Below, piece by piece: positions 40,375-50,062 of a DNA stretch of 64,000 nt (its first letter is position 1; each line of letters begins with the position of its first letter). A model generated the notes under the pieces. It was given only the letters and a program-made list of their open reading frames with translations. It searched no databases and was not told the origin of the DNA. The DNA is from Caulobacter sp. RHG1 (GTDB lineage: Bacteria; Pseudomonadota; Alphaproteobacteria; Caulobacterales; Caulobacteraceae): assembly GCF_013181195.1 (NCBI RefSeq), contig NZ_SMZP01000002.1, positions 186,001-250,000 of the forward strand, read 5' to 3'. A program made the position numbers and the translations under genes.

Positions 40375-42747
40375 ATGACCTTCCGTAAAGCTGCGCCGCG
40401 CCTTCGCGCGCTCCTTCTGGCCGCAACCGTGCTGGGAGGCGCGACGCCGGTCCTGGCTCAGGAAACCGACAAGACCGAGCTCGACTCCGTCGTCGTCACC
40501 GGCAAGCGCCTGTCGGAGGCCAGCGTCGCCATCGGCACCGACCACGCCACCGCCACGGTCTCGATCACCCGCGAGGCGCTGCTTTCGGCGCCCGCCGGCG
40601 TCACCGGCCTGAAGATGCTGGAGTCCCTGCCTGGCTTCAACGTCCAGGCCAATGACGCCCTGGGCATGTACGAGTTCGGCAATTCGGTCTCGGTGCGCGC
40701 CTTCAACTTCCAGCAAATCGGCTTCCTGCTGGACAACATCCCCATGGGCCGCAGCGACCAGTTCGGCGGCAGCCCGATCTATCGCTATGTCGACAACGAG
40801 AACCTGCTGCGAGTAACCGCCTCGGCCGGCGCGGGCGACGTCGCCCTGCCCAGCTACGCCTCGCTGGGCCCGATCGTCGACTACTTCACTCAGGCCCCGT
40901 CCGCGGAGGCCGGCGGCTCCGTCAGCGGCACCCTGGGCAGCAACGCCCTTCGCCGCGGCTTCCTGCGACTGGAGTCGGGCAAGATCGGCCCGGTGTCGGG
41001 CTATGTCAGCGGCTCGTGGATCAAGGGCGACCTCTGGCGCGGCCCCGGCGACATCGATCGCAAACATATCGAGGGCAAGCTGCGTTACGAGCTACCCAAC
41101 GGCGGCGACATCAGTTTCCAGACCGTCCATAATGACTATTTCGACTATGATAGCCCGTCGATCACGCTGGCTCAGTACAACAGCGTGACCGGCGACATCT
41201 TCGGCCGCAAAGGCCGTAACTTCGCCTATCTGGGCTATATTCCCAATCCGGGCGCAGCCGGCACGGCGGAGACCGGGACGAACCTCCCCGCGACGGCGAC
41301 CGGTCCGACCTATTCGAACGCCAACTACGCCCAATACTACAAGTTCGCGGTCAACAAGCGAAAGGACCACCTCTACGGTCTGACCCTCAACACGCCGATT
41401 AGCGACAATGTCGACCTGACGACTACCGCCTACTACGAAGACAAGGGCGGCTATGGCGTCTCCCCCGAGGCCTATGGCACCTCCGACGCCAGCCATAGGG
41501 CCCAGATCGGCAGAGTGGCCGGCATCGTCGCCCCGCGCGGCATCCAGTACGGCCTGTCCGGCGTCGACGGCATCCGCCAGGGCCTGACCGCCAAGGTCTC
41601 CTGGCATCTGGGCTTCAACAAGATCGAAGCCGGCCTCTGGGTCGAGAACGACGACTATCACCGCACCCAGAACCGCTACAACGTCGAGAATGGCCACCCC
41701 GACGGCGCGCCCCTGTTCAACGAGCGAGTCCACGCCCAGCGTGACTACAAGTCCCTGCGCGAAACCAAGCAGTTCTTCGTCAAGGACACCCTCACCCTGC
41801 TGGACTCCAAGCTGAAGCTGGAGCTGGGCTTCAAGGCCACGGACATCGACTACAAGATCGCCGGCTATCGCAACCCGGCCGACTACATCAACGGTCGCCA
41901 CCCGATCCTGAAAGCCAACTGGAAGGACAGCTTCCTGCCGCAGGTGGGCGGGGTGTACAACGTCACCGGCCGCGACCAGGTCTTCGCCTCTTACTCTGAG
42001 AACATGGCCCTGCCACGCGGCGCCGACGACATCTTCTCGGCCGCCAGCCCGACCGTGGCCGCGCCCGAGCCCGAGACCTCGACCAACTGGGAAATCGGCT
42101 ACCGCGCCAACCACCGGACGTTCAACGCCTCGATCGTGGCCTATCAGACCGAGTTCAAGAACCGGCTGCAATCCTTCGCCTCGCTGGTGCCCGGCGGCGG
42201 CGGCGTGACCGAGACCTTCTTCCAGAACGTCGGGGCGGTGAAGGCCAAGGGCGTCGAATTCAGCGGCCAGTGGAAGCCCGAAATCTTCGCTGGTCGGGCC
42301 TATTTCAACGCCAACGTCTCGTACAACGACGCCAAGTTCCAGGACGACGTGCTGAACTACCGGGCCAGCACCACGGCGACCCCGGCCACCCTGCCCATCG
42401 CCGGCAAGAAGGTGCCCGACTTCCCCGACTGGGTTGTCCAGGGCGGCGTGACGCTGGAGCCGTTCGACGGCCTGCTGGTCAACGTCTCAGCCCGTCACCT
42501 GGAGAGCCGCTTCACCAACTTCATCAACAGCGAGAGCGTCGGCGGCTACACGATCGTCAACGCCTATATCGACATCGGCGACGGCTTCGCGGCGGGCCCG
42601 TTCAGCCAGGTCAAGGCGCGGGTCAATGTCGATAACCTGTTCGACAAGGACTATCTGGGCACGATCAGCACCACGGTGAACACGCCAGCCAGCTTCCGGC
42701 CAGCGTCGCCGCGGACGATCCAGTTCACGATCTCGGCGGACTTCTAG
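40375..42747 (+). CDS. TonB-dependent receptor
   Basis: A 790-residue outer-membrane receptor. Signal peptide (RLRALLLAATVLGGATPVLA, cleaved before QETDK), TonB box DSVVVTG at about 36-42, plug domain (GLKMLESLPGFNVQANDALG, FQQIGFLLDNIPMGRSDQFG), and a barrel ending in TISADF with terminal Phe. ATG 40375 is chosen with GGGGAT four bases upstream. It stands alone with no transporter, enzyme or regulator clearly attached; the next gene is a lipoprotein esterase 320 bp downstream. Plug features resemble general iron-chelate or unassigned receptors; the ligand cannot be named. Confidence 0.9.
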   Translation: MTFRKAAPRLRALLLAATVLGGATPVLAQETDKTELDSVVVTGKRLSEASVAIGTDHATATVSITREALLSAPAGVTGLKMLESLPGFNVQANDALGMYEFGNSVSVRAFNFQQIGFLLDNIPMGRSDQFGGSPIYRYVDNENLLRVTASAGAGDVALPSYASLGPIVDYFTQAPSAEAGGSVSGTLGSNALRRGFLRLESGKIGPVSGYVSGSWIKGDLWRGPGDIDRKHIEGKLRYELPNGGDISFQTVHNDYFDYDSPSITLAQYNSVTGDIFGRKGRNFAYLGYIPNPGAAGTAETGTNLPATATGPTYSNANYAQYYKFAVNKRKDHLYGLTLNTPISDNVDLTTTAYYEDKGGYGVSPEAYGTSDASHRAQIGRVAGIVAPRGIQYGLSGVDGIRQGLTAKVSWHLGFNKIEAGLWVENDDYHRTQNRYNVENGHPDGAPLFNERVHAQRDYKSLRETKQFFVKDTLTLLDSKLKLELGFKATDIDYKIAGYRNPADYINGRHPILKANWKDSFLPQVGGVYNVTGRDQVFASYSENMALPRGADDIFSAASPTVAAPEPETSTNWEIGYRANHRTFNASIVAYQTEFKNRLQSFASLVPGGGGVTETFFQNVGAVKAKGVEFSGQWKPEIFAGRAYFNANVSYNDAKFQDDVLNYRASTTATPATLPIAGKKVPDFPDWVVQGGVTLEPFDGLLVNVSARHLESRFTNFINSESVGGYTIVNAYIDIGDGFAAGPFSQVKARVNVDNLFDKDYLGTISTTVNTPASFRPASPRTIQFTISADF

Positions 42748-43067
42748 CCGCCGGCCGGCTCGACGAGGGTCTCGCGCCAGCGATCGCGCGAGACCTGCGA
42801 GCGATCTCAGAAAATCTCCATCGACCAAAAACCTACTTATTGAATAGGATTTACTTGTGACGTCGCTCCTCCCCTTGAGGCGTCACGATCTCCGCTCGGC
42901 TTGTGGGGCCGACGCGAGCGTCTCCGGCGCGGTCCGATCGCTGCGCCGGAGACGCGGCCTTTCTCGCCAAGCGCCACTGGATAAGCTCAGGAACTCAATG
43001 ACCTCCGGCCGCATTGGCCATGTCCATCCGCACCTGCGGACGCCCCAGGACAGGAAGGTCCCGCTCC
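42748..43067. other. 320-bp intergenic region with two strong hairpins
   Basis: No supported gene. Hairpin 1 (42768-42777 with 42786-42795, GGTCTCGCGC / GCGCGAGACC) lies 20 bp after the receptor stop and may end its transcript. Hairpin 2 (42918-42930 with 42943-42955, GCGTCTCCGGCGC / GCGCCGGAGACGC, followed by GGCCTTTCTC) looks like a weak terminator or leader structure. Between them is an AT-rich stretch (AAAAACCTACTTATTGAATAGG) that could hold the promoter of the esterase gene. Confidence 0.6.
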
Positions 43068-44156
43068 ATGAATGCTCGTTCCCTCGCGCTCGTCGGCGCC
43101 GCCTCGGCCCTCGCGCTGGCCGTCACGGCTTGCTCTCCCAAGACCGAGGAGAACAAGACGACCGGCGATACGCCCGCAGCCGCCAGCCAGACGACCGAGG
43201 CGGGCAAGGCCGACGCTGATATGCAGGCAGTGCTGGACAAACTGGCCTCGCTGGGCGGCAAACCGATCGAGACCCTGTCCCCGACCGAAGCCCGCGCTCA
43301 ACCGACCCCGGCCGACGCCGTCAAGGCGCTGATGACCGAGAAGGGCCTGGCGCCGGACACCTCGGTGACCACCAAGGACATTACGTATGCTTCGGCCGCC
43401 GGCTCGCAGAAGGCGCGCGTCTATACGCCGGCTGGAGCCGGGACGAACACGCCGGTGGTGCTCTACATACACGGTGGCGGCTGGGTGATCGCCGACCTCG
43501 ACACCTATGACGGCGGCGCGCGCAGCCTGGCCAAGGAAAGCGGCGCGATCGTCGTCTCGATCGAGTACCGTCATGCGCCGGAGGCCAAGTTCCCGGCCGC
43601 CCATGATGACGCCATCGCCGCCTACAAGTGGGTGCTAGCGAACGCCAAGAGCTTCGGCGGCGATCCGACCCGCGTCGCGGTGGCTGGCGAGAGCGCCGGC
43701 GGCAACATGGCCGTCAATGTCGCCATCGCCGCCCGCGACCAGAAGCTCGCAGCGCCCAAGGCCGTGATCGCGGTCTATCCGGTGGCCGACAGCAACATGG
43801 CCACCGGCTCGAAGGTCTCCAAGGCGACCGCAAAGCCGCTGAACACACCGATGCTGGCCTGGTTCTTCACCAACACCCTGGCCAATCCAACCCAGGCGAC
43901 CGATCCGCGCCTGAATCTGGTCGGCGCCGATCTGGCCGGCCTGCCGCCGACCACGATCATCCTGGCCGAAATCGATCCGCTGCGCGACGACGGCGCCAAC
44001 CTGGCCGACAAGCTGAAGGCCGCCGGCGTGCAGACCGATCTCAAGGAGTATGCCGGCGTTACCCACGAGTTCTTCGGCATGGGCCCGGTCGTGGCCGACG
44101 CCAAGGACGCCGAAGCCTATGCCGGCAGCAAGCTGAAGAGCGCCCTGGGCCTCTAG
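43068..44156 (+). CDS. Alpha/beta-hydrolase lipoprotein (HSL-type esterase)
   Basis: A 362-residue esterase of the hormone-sensitive-lipase family. A lipoprotein signal (MNARSLALVGAASALALAVT, lipobox TAC) is followed by an acidic linker of about 60 residues. The catalytic domain has HGGGW oxyanion motif, GESAGGN nucleophile serine, IDPLRDDG aspartate and GVTHEFFGM histidine. Start at 43068 with AGGAAGG nine bases upstream. It probably hydrolyses small carboxyl esters in the periplasm. A bidirectional terminator separates it from norB. Confidence 0.88.
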   Translation: MNARSLALVGAASALALAVTACSPKTEENKTTGDTPAAASQTTEAGKADADMQAVLDKLASLGGKPIETLSPTEARAQPTPADAVKALMTEKGLAPDTSVTTKDITYASAAGSQKARVYTPAGAGTNTPVVLYIHGGGWVIADLDTYDGGARSLAKESGAIVVSIEYRHAPEAKFPAAHDDAIAAYKWVLANAKSFGGDPTRVAVAGESAGGNMAVNVAIAARDQKLAAPKAVIAVYPVADSNMATGSKVSKATAKPLNTPMLAWFFTNTLANPTQATDPRLNLVGADLAGLPPTTIILAEIDPLRDDGANLADKLKAAGVQTDLKEYAGVTHEFFGMGPVVADAKDAEAYAGSKLKSALGL

Positions 44157-44168
44157 AGCTCAAAAGAA

Positions 44169-44199
44169 AGCGGCCGGACCCGCAAGGTGTCCGGCCGCT
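44169..44199. terminator. Bidirectional terminator between esterase and NO reductase
   Basis: Stem AGCGGCCGGAC (44169-44179) with GTCCGGCCGCT (44189-44199) and a 9-base loop, placed 12 bp after the esterase stop and 22 bp after the convergent norB stop. AAAAGAAAG on the left gives a partial T-tract for the minus strand. Confidence 0.8.
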
Positions 44200-44221
44200 C
44201 TCGGTGTTCAGGTTCGTCTCA

Positions 44222-46495
44222 TCATTCGGCCGGGATGGCTGCCTCCTTCGGTTGTCTGGCGGCGGACCGGCGCGAACCGATCAGGAGTTTGGCGGCGAAG
44301 GCGGCCAGAGTGAACGCCCCGCCGGCGAAGACGATGTCGCCGGGCACCCGCATCCAGACCAGGGTTTGGACCAGCGGCGAGTGGATCACCGCCGGCGAGC
44401 GGGCGTACCACATGCCATGCTCGATGCTGGCGATGGCCTGGACCACGCCGACCGGCAGCAGCGACAGGAAGATCATCATCGCTAAGCCGCCGTTCAGCAG
44501 CCAGAACGTCCAGGCCAGCAGGCGGTCGTCCCAGGCCTCGTGGCGCGCCAGGCCCCGGAAGCAGAAGAGCAGCAGGCCGATCCCAAGCATGCCGTAGACC
44601 CCGAAGAGCGCGGCGTGGGCGTGGGTGGCCGTCGTGTTCAGGCCTTGGATGAAATACAGGCTGACCGGCGGATTGATCATGAAGCCGAAGACGCCGGCTC
44701 CCAGCAGGTTCCAGAACGACACCGCCACGAAGAAGAAGATCGGCCAGCGATAGGTCGCGACCCACGGGGCGGCCTTGGTGTGGCGGAAGGTCTCGTAGGC
44801 CTCGGCGCCGATCAGGGCCAGCGGCACGACCTCGAGGGCCGAGAACACAGAGCCGATGGCGATCACCGAGACCGGGGTGCCGGCGAAGTACCAGTGGTGG
44901 GCGGTGCCCAGCACGCCGCCGAACAGGAAGACGATGGTCCCGAACAGCACCGCGCCGTTGGCGGTCTTGGCCCGGACCAGGCCCAGCTTGACCATCAGCA
45001 GGCTGATGACCGCCGTGGCGAACACCTCGAAGAAGCCTTCGACCCACAGGTGGACGACCCACCAGCGCCAGTACTCGACGATGCTGATGTGGGTGTGCTT
45101 GCCCCACATGAAGCCCGCGCCATAGAACAGGCCGATGGCGATGGTCGACAGGAACAGGATCCACAGGACCGGCTTGCTGTCCGACGGGACCTTGAGGGCC
45201 GGCCACAGAGCGCGACCGACCAGCACCAGCCACTTCATCAGGCCCACGAACAGCAGGATCTGCCAGAAGCGGCCCAGGTCGACATATTCCCAGCCCTGGT
45301 GACCGAACCACCAGTTGGTCTTCAGGTCGAACACCTGCTGAACGCCCAGCCACTCGCCGGCCATCGAGCCCAACACGACCACGACCAGGGCGACCCACAG
45401 CAGGTCGACGCCCAGCTTCTGCCCCTTGGGCTCGTGGCCCGAGATCATCGGCGCGACATAGAGGCCAGTGGCCAGCCAGGCGGTGGCGATCCAGAAGACG
45501 GCCAGCTGGGTGTGCCAGGTGCGGGTCACCGCATAGGGAATGATCTCCGAGATCCGGATGCCGTAGAAGTCGTGGCCCTCGACCGCGTAGTGGGCCGTCA
45601 CCGCGCCCAGGCCGACCTGCAGCAGAAACAGGCCGATGACGGTCAGGAAGTACTTGCCCGTGGCCTTCATCGAGGCTGTGGGCTTCATCAGCGCCAGCGG
45701 ATCCTGGACCGGCGCCGGCAGGTGCTCCTCGACCTTGGTCTTGCTGTGCCAGAAGACCAGCCCGCCAACCGCGCCGATCAGCAGGATGATGCTGGCGATC
45801 GACCAGACGATGGCGGCGGTGGTCGGCCGGTTGCCGATCAGCTCTTCATGCGGCCAGTTGGCCGTATAGGTGATCGTCTGGCCGGGACGCTCCGTGCCCG
45901 CCGCCCATGCCGACCACCAGTAGAAGGCCGAGATGGCCGTGCGCCGGGTCTGATCCTTCACCGCGCCATTGGCGATCGCATATTGCTCGCGCAGCTTTTC
46001 CAGCGACGGGTCCGAGCCCAGCAGGGTCTCGTAGTGCCCCCGCACCTGGCGCATGGCCTGGGCGCGATCGGCGCTCAGCGTTACCGTGTCGGTCTTGGCG
46101 TCGTAAGTGTTGGTCCGCATCTCGCGCTTCAGGCGCTCGCGCAGGCCGGCCTGCTGTTCAGGCTGCAGGGCGTCGTAGGCGACCTTGAAGTCGCGCTGGG
46201 CCCACAGGTCGAGCAAGGCCACCGACTCGCGGTGCAGATAGTCGGCCGACCAGTCGGGCGCGACATAGCCGCCGTGCCCCCAGATGGAGCCGACCTGCTG
46301 GCCGCCCATCGATTGCCAGGCCAGTTGGCCGGTCTGGATGTCGGTCTTGGTGACCAGCACCTGGCCGGCCGGATCGACCACCTGGGCCGGTATCGGCGGC
46401 GCCTGTCGGTGGATTTCGCGTCCCATCAGCCCCAGGACGGTGAACGACACCGCCATAACCAGGGCGAGGACGAACCATAGTCTTCGCGTGTTCAT
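44222..46495 (-). CDS. norB: Quinol-dependent nitric oxide reductase (qNor)
   Basis: A 757-residue single-subunit NO reductase. An N-terminal helix and cytochrome-c-like periplasmic domain without a CxxCH motif (residues about 30-220) mark the quinol-using type. About 12-13 further helices carry the haem and FeB histidines (TRTWHTQLAVFWIA, KHTHISIVEYWRWWVVHLWVEG, GTAHHWYFAG, TTATHAHAALFG). It reduces 2 NO to N2O with quinol in the inner membrane. A TTG-N8-CAA box is 78 bp upstream of the start. It lies directly downstream of hemN. It probably removes NO made by NirK at 50063. Confidence 0.95.
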   Translation of the reverse strand: MNTRRLWFVLALVMAVSFTVLGLMGREIHRQAPPIPAQVVDPAGQVLVTKTDIQTGQLAWQSMGGQQVGSIWGHGGYVAPDWSADYLHRESVALLDLWAQRDFKVAYDALQPEQQAGLRERLKREMRTNTYDAKTDTVTLSADRAQAMRQVRGHYETLLGSDPSLEKLREQYAIANGAVKDQTRRTAISAFYWWSAWAAGTERPGQTITYTANWPHEELIGNRPTTAAIVWSIASIILLIGAVGGLVFWHSKTKVEEHLPAPVQDPLALMKPTASMKATGKYFLTVIGLFLLQVGLGAVTAHYAVEGHDFYGIRISEIIPYAVTRTWHTQLAVFWIATAWLATGLYVAPMISGHEPKGQKLGVDLLWVALVVVVLGSMAGEWLGVQQVFDLKTNWWFGHQGWEYVDLGRFWQILLFVGLMKWLVLVGRALWPALKVPSDSKPVLWILFLSTIAIGLFYGAGFMWGKHTHISIVEYWRWWVVHLWVEGFFEVFATAVISLLMVKLGLVRAKTANGAVLFGTIVFLFGGVLGTAHHWYFAGTPVSVIAIGSVFSALEVVPLALIGAEAYETFRHTKAAPWVATYRWPIFFFVAVSFWNLLGAGVFGFMINPPVSLYFIQGLNTTATHAHAALFGVYGMLGIGLLLFCFRGLARHEAWDDRLLAWTFWLLNGGLAMMIFLSLLPVGVVQAIASIEHGMWYARSPAVIHSPLVQTLVWMRVPGDIVFAGGAFTLAAFAAKLLIGSRRSAARQPKEAAIPAE

Positions 46496-46572
46496 CGCTC
46501 GCTTTCCCCAATGCCGCGGGAGAGTCCCTGCGGCGTTGACCGGAAAGATGCGCGGGGCAGCTCCGGCGGACG

Positions 46573-46586
46573 TTGTCGGCCAGCAA
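46573..46586 (-). promoter_or_regulatory. NnrR/DNR-type box before norB
   Basis: On the minus strand TTGCTGGCCGACAA followed by CGTCCGCC. It has the 14-bp TTG-N8-CAA spacing of Crp/Fnr-family NO regulators and the CAACGTYCGC extension also seen before nirK, the hemerythrin gene and the copper receptor. Confidence 0.6.
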
Positions 46587-46598
46587 CCTTAAGCCCGA

Positions 46599-47960
46599 TC
46601 AGACCGCCTTCGCGTGCCGCGTCACGGTCTTGGGCAGGCGCGCGTCGAAGGCCGCGGCCACTACGCGCATCAGCCGGCGGGCGTCCTCGGGGATGGTGAT
46701 CACCGCGCCGTCGCGAGCGCACAGGCCGTCGCGCGCCAGAACGTCGATCTGCTCGAGATCGCCGGCCAGCTGGTCGACGCAGGCGTCCTGCGCTCGGCAG
46801 ACGGCTTCCAGGTCGACGGTCATGTCGCACATCAGCCGCTCGATCACGGCCGCTCGCAGGCGGTCCTCGTCGCTGACCGGCAAGGCGCGGTTCAGCGGCA
46901 GTTGCCCCTCGACCACCCGCGCCGCCCAGTCGTCGGTCGGCGTGTGGTTCTGGACGAAGCCCTCGTGGAACTGACCGATCGACGACGGGCCGATCGGGAT
47001 CAGCACCGGCGCCGGGTCGTCGGTATAGCCCTGGAAGTTGCGGCGCAGCCGGCCCTCGGTCATCGCCTTCGTCAGCGGATCCTCGGCGCGGGCGTAGTGG
47101 TCCAGGCCGATGCGGACGTAACCGGCCTGCGTCAGGGCCGCGTCGGCGGCCTCGGCCTGGGCCCAGCGACCGTCCAGGTCGGCCAGGTCCGCCTCGCGGA
47201 TCATCACCTGGTGCTTCTTCATCCACGGCACGTGGGCATAGCCGAACACCGCCACCCGGTCGGGACGCATCTGGGCAGCCAGGCGGGCGGACTCGTGGAC
47301 GTTCTCCGGCGTCTGGCCCGGCAGGCCATACATCAGGTCGAAGTTCATGCCGCCGACCCCGGCGGTGCGCAGCCGCTCGACGGCGCGGGCCACCATGTCC
47401 AGCGGCTGGATGCGGTTGACCATCTCCTGCACACGCGGATCGAAGGTCTGGACGCCCAGGCTGACGCGGGTGACGCCCGCCGCCCCGGCCGCGTCGATGA
47501 AGCCGTCCGACAGCAGGCCCGGATCCAGCTCGGCGGCGACCTCGGCGCCGGCCCGCAGGCCGAAATTGCGCTTCAGCTGCTGAACGAGCGTCAGGAAGTC
47601 GTCGGGGCGCAGAGCGTTGGGACTGCCGCCGCCGAAGTGCAGATGCGCCAGGCCGTCGTGCGCGCCCAGCTTCTGGGAGACCAGATCGACCTCGCGCGTC
47701 AGCACGTCGATATAAGCCCCGACCCGGTCGTAGGTGTGGACGATCGAGGTGTTGCAACCGCAGTACCAGCACAGCCGGCGGCAGAACGGCACGTGGACAT
47801 AGACCGACAGCCGATCCTCGGCGCGCGTCGCTGCGAACCAGTCTTCGGCCGACCTCCCCTGCTCCGGATCGAAGGCCAGGGCGGTCGGATAGCTGGTGTA
47901 GCGCGGCAGGTTGCGACCGGCATGCGCCCGCTGAGCGTCCGACAAAGCCGTGTAGGTCAT
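46599..47960 (-). CDS. hemN: Oxygen-independent coproporphyrinogen III oxidase
   Basis: A 453-residue radical-SAM enzyme of haem synthesis. The 4Fe-4S/SAM motif CRRLCWYCGC follows YVHVPF, then LHFGGGSPNALRPDDF, DLMYGLPGQTPENVHES and the HemN C-terminal domain (NFQGYTDDPAPVLIPIGPSSIG). Full family length. It converts coproporphyrinogen III to protoporphyrinogen IX when oxygen is low, supplying haem for NorB and the cytochromes nearby. No TTG-N8-CAA box was found before it. It is divergent from the Crp/Fnr regulator gene. Confidence 0.94.
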   Translation of the reverse strand: MTYTALSDAQRAHAGRNLPRYTSYPTALAFDPEQGRSAEDWFAATRAEDRLSVYVHVPFCRRLCWYCGCNTSIVHTYDRVGAYIDVLTREVDLVSQKLGAHDGLAHLHFGGGSPNALRPDDFLTLVQQLKRNFGLRAGAEVAAELDPGLLSDGFIDAAGAAGVTRVSLGVQTFDPRVQEMVNRIQPLDMVARAVERLRTAGVGGMNFDLMYGLPGQTPENVHESARLAAQMRPDRVAVFGYAHVPWMKKHQVMIREADLADLDGRWAQAEAADAALTQAGYVRIGLDHYARAEDPLTKAMTEGRLRRNFQGYTDDPAPVLIPIGPSSIGQFHEGFVQNHTPTDDWAARVVEGQLPLNRALPVSDEDRLRAAVIERLMCDMTVDLEAVCRAQDACVDQLAGDLEQIDVLARDGLCARDGAVITIPEDARRLMRVVAAAFDARLPKTVTRHAKAV

Positions 47961-48034
47961 ACGCGAAGTCCCGTTGTGAGCGTCCGACCTAGCAAGCCGG
48001 GCCCCGCCACCGACATTCGGGGAATGCGCCTAGG

Positions 48035-48040
48035 TATAAT
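48035..48040 (+). promoter_or_regulatory. Probable -10 element of the Crp/Fnr gene
   Basis: TATAAT within TAGGTATAATTCC, 66 bp before the regulator start, in the hemN divergent spacer. The -35 is weak. Confidence 0.4.
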
Positions 48041-48106
48041 TCCGGGATTCAGATGGACGGCGGGCTCGCCTAGGCAAAGGCCAAGCTGATCCAAGGAATG
48101 CGCCTC

Positions 48107-48802
48107 ATGGCCGCCCCCCTCACGCCCGAAGCCCTTCGCGGCGCCGACATGTTCGGCAATCTGGACGACGTCGCCCGCGCCGATGTCCTGGCCGCCGGCA
48201 AGGTCCGCACCTTGCCGCCCGGCAAGGTGGTGTTCTCGCAGGGTGACCCGGGCACGACCTGCCACACGCTGCTGGATGGCCGGATCAAGATCGTCCAGAC
48301 CCGCCCGGACGGCAGCCAGTCGGTGATCCGCTTCATCGGTCCCGGCGAGATGTACGGCACCGTCGCGGCCCTGATGGGCAAGCCTTTCCCAGCCGACGCC
48401 GTCACCGTGGTCGAGAGCCTCGAGGTCTACTGGACCGTGGCGGCGATGCGCGAGCTGATGGCCCGCTACCCCGAGATCGCCATGGGCTCGGCCGCCTCGG
48501 CCGGCCACCGTCTGTTCGAGATGCAAGACCGCGTCGGCGAGATGGCCGTCGAGAAGGTCGAGCAGCGCATCGCCCACACCCTGCTGCGCCTGGTCCAGCA
48601 GGCTGGACGGCGCACCGAGCGGGGGATCGAGATCGATTTCCCGATCACCCGCCAGGAGTTGTCCGAAATGGCCGGCTCCACCCTGCACACTGTCAGCCGG
48701 ACCCTGGCGTCCTGGGACGATCGTGGCGTGACGGGCAGCGCGCGCAAGCGGATCATCGTCCGCGACATGGACGCCCTGACAGCCCTCGCCGAGCCGGCCT
48801 GA
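48107..48802 (+). CDS. Crp/Fnr-family regulator (NnrR/DNR-like)
   Basis: A 231-residue Crp/Fnr protein. A cyclic-nucleotide-binding-type barrel (PPGKVVFSQGDPGTTCHTLLDGRIKIVQ, SVIRFIGPGEMYGTVAALMG), a long dimer helix and a C-terminal HTH (ITRQELSEMAGSTLHTVSRTLASWDDRG). The N-terminal cysteine cluster of oxygen-sensing FNR is absent, so NO sensing of the NnrR/DNR kind is more likely. It sits among hemN, norB and nirK and is the best candidate for binding the TTG-N8-CAACGT boxes. ATG 48107 is preferred (AAGGA nine bases upstream); ATG 48098 is in frame but too close to it. Confidence 0.85.
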   Translation: MAAPLTPEALRGADMFGNLDDVARADVLAAGKVRTLPPGKVVFSQGDPGTTCHTLLDGRIKIVQTRPDGSQSVIRFIGPGEMYGTVAALMGKPFPADAVTVVESLEVYWTVAAMRELMARYPEIAMGSAASAGHRLFEMQDRVGEMAVEKVEQRIAHTLLRLVQQAGRRTERGIEIDFPITRQELSEMAGSTLHTVSRTLASWDDRGVTGSARKRIIVRDMDALTALAEPA

Positions 48803-48804
48803 CG

Positions 48805-49995
48805 TCAAAGCTTGAAGTCCAGGCTGGCCCAGGTGCGGGTCGCGTCCGGATAGGTCGGGCCGCGGCTGTCGAACTGCCCCATCCCGACCTCGAACGACCA
48901 GCCCTTGGCCAGGGTGGTCTGGATCGCGCAGTCGATCTCGCGGCCCAGTTTCTGGCTGCCCACCGTGGTGGCGAAGTCGTGGGCCTCGGCTGTCAACCGG
49001 ACTGGACGCGCCGTCCCGAAGCTGGTCACCCCGCGCAGAAAGACGTCGCGCACACCCTTGGCCGGCGTGGCGCCGATGACGTCCGACCAGCCCTGGAACA
49101 GGTGCAGCGAGGCCAGCGGCGTCTGGAACGCATGGACGCCATCCCCCTCCAGGCGCTCCATATTGACCGACAGCGTCGAGCGCTTGGTCTTCAGGCCCGC
49201 GGCGACCAGTTGGTAGTCCAGCGAGAAGCGCTGCGGGTTCGAACCCCAGTCGTTCTGGTGGGCGTATTCCAGCTCCCAGGTCCCGCTGACGCCCCCGCCG
49301 ATCGGCCGCGCGCCGGCCAGCCGGACACCGAAGGTCTTGGACGACTGGGTCGCGGCGTTGTCGAAATCCAGCAGCAGGGCGTAGGCCGTTCCCTTGCCCA
49401 GCGCGCCCAGTTCGCTCTCGGCCTGGACGACATGGACGTCGCCGCGCCAGACGCCCTGCGCCGACTTGCGGCCCAGCGAGCGGTTGACCCGGTCGGCATA
49501 GATGTAGGTCAGGGTCGCGGCCTTGGTCGGATGGGCGATCAGCCGCACCGCGTCAAAGGTCTGCTCGTTCTGCCGCCAGGCCGAGTTACCGACGAAGCGG
49601 CTATTGCCCAGAATGATCCTCTGTCGACCTAGCTCGACGCTGACCTTGTCGCTGGGCCGCCAGTCCATCTGCGCGCGGTTCAGCTCCACAATGGCTGGAT
49701 CGGGGATGGTCGCCTTGCCCGGCGCGGGATGCACGCCGTCGGCATAGTCGTGCTCGAATGCGCCGACCGCCTCGACCTCGATCAGGCCGGTCAGGGTGCG
49801 CGAGATCGGCTGTCGCCAGCCCACCCGCAGTCGCTCGGTGACGCCCTCGGCGTCGGGGCCGTCGGCCTCGTAGTGCTCGAACCGCAAACGCGCCTCAAGC
49901 AGGAGCTGGCCGGTTTCGGGAGCGGCTTGCGCCGCCGAAGCACCCATGGCCAAGGCGCCCGCGCTCGCCAGGGCGAGCAGGACCTGCTGTCTCAT
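48805..49995 (-). CDS. Outer-membrane porin-like protein (alginate-export fold)
   Basis: A 396-residue beta-barrel protein. Signal peptide (MRQQVLLALASAGALAMGAS, cleaved after QAA), then alternating strands rich in charged and aromatic residues (LLLEARLRFEHYEA, VSVELGRQRIILGNSRFVG, AATLTYIYADRVNRS) and a C-terminal ASLDFKL. The pattern fits the alginate-export (AlgE-like) porin family. It follows nirK after 67 bp that contain a hairpin. Co-transcription with nirK suggests passage of nitrite or another anion, which is inference. It ends 2 bp from the convergent Crp/Fnr gene. Confidence 0.78.
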   Translation of the reverse strand: MRQQVLLALASAGALAMGASAAQAAPETGQLLLEARLRFEHYEADGPDAEGVTERLRVGWRQPISRTLTGLIEVEAVGAFEHDYADGVHPAPGKATIPDPAIVELNRAQMDWRPSDKVSVELGRQRIILGNSRFVGNSAWRQNEQTFDAVRLIAHPTKAATLTYIYADRVNRSLGRKSAQGVWRGDVHVVQAESELGALGKGTAYALLLDFDNAATQSSKTFGVRLAGARPIGGGVSGTWELEYAHQNDWGSNPQRFSLDYQLVAAGLKTKRSTLSVNMERLEGDGVHAFQTPLASLHLFQGWSDVIGATPAKGVRDVFLRGVTSFGTARPVRLTAEAHDFATTVGSQKLGREIDCAIQTTLAKGWSFEVGMGQFDSRGPTYPDATRTWASLDFKL

Positions 49996-50024
49996 CGGAA
50001 TTGTCCTGATGTCGGAAAGACATC

Positions 50025-50049
50025 GGGGCGGCGATCGTCTCGCCGCCCC
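50025..50049 (-). other. Intercistronic hairpin between nirK and porin gene
   Basis: GGGGCGGCG (50025-50033) pairs with CGCCGCCCC (50041-50049) across a 7-base loop. No real T-tract follows on the minus strand, so a partial terminator or an mRNA-stabilising stem at the end of nirK is more likely than a full stop. Confidence 0.55.
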
Positions 50050-50062
50050 GGGGTTTCGAGGG

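Noticed and set aside
47961..48097. TTG-N8-CAA or FNR box controlling hemN and the Crp/Fnr gene
   Set aside because: TTG and CAA elements occur but with wrong spacing (16 bases); only a TATAAT -10 could be supported.
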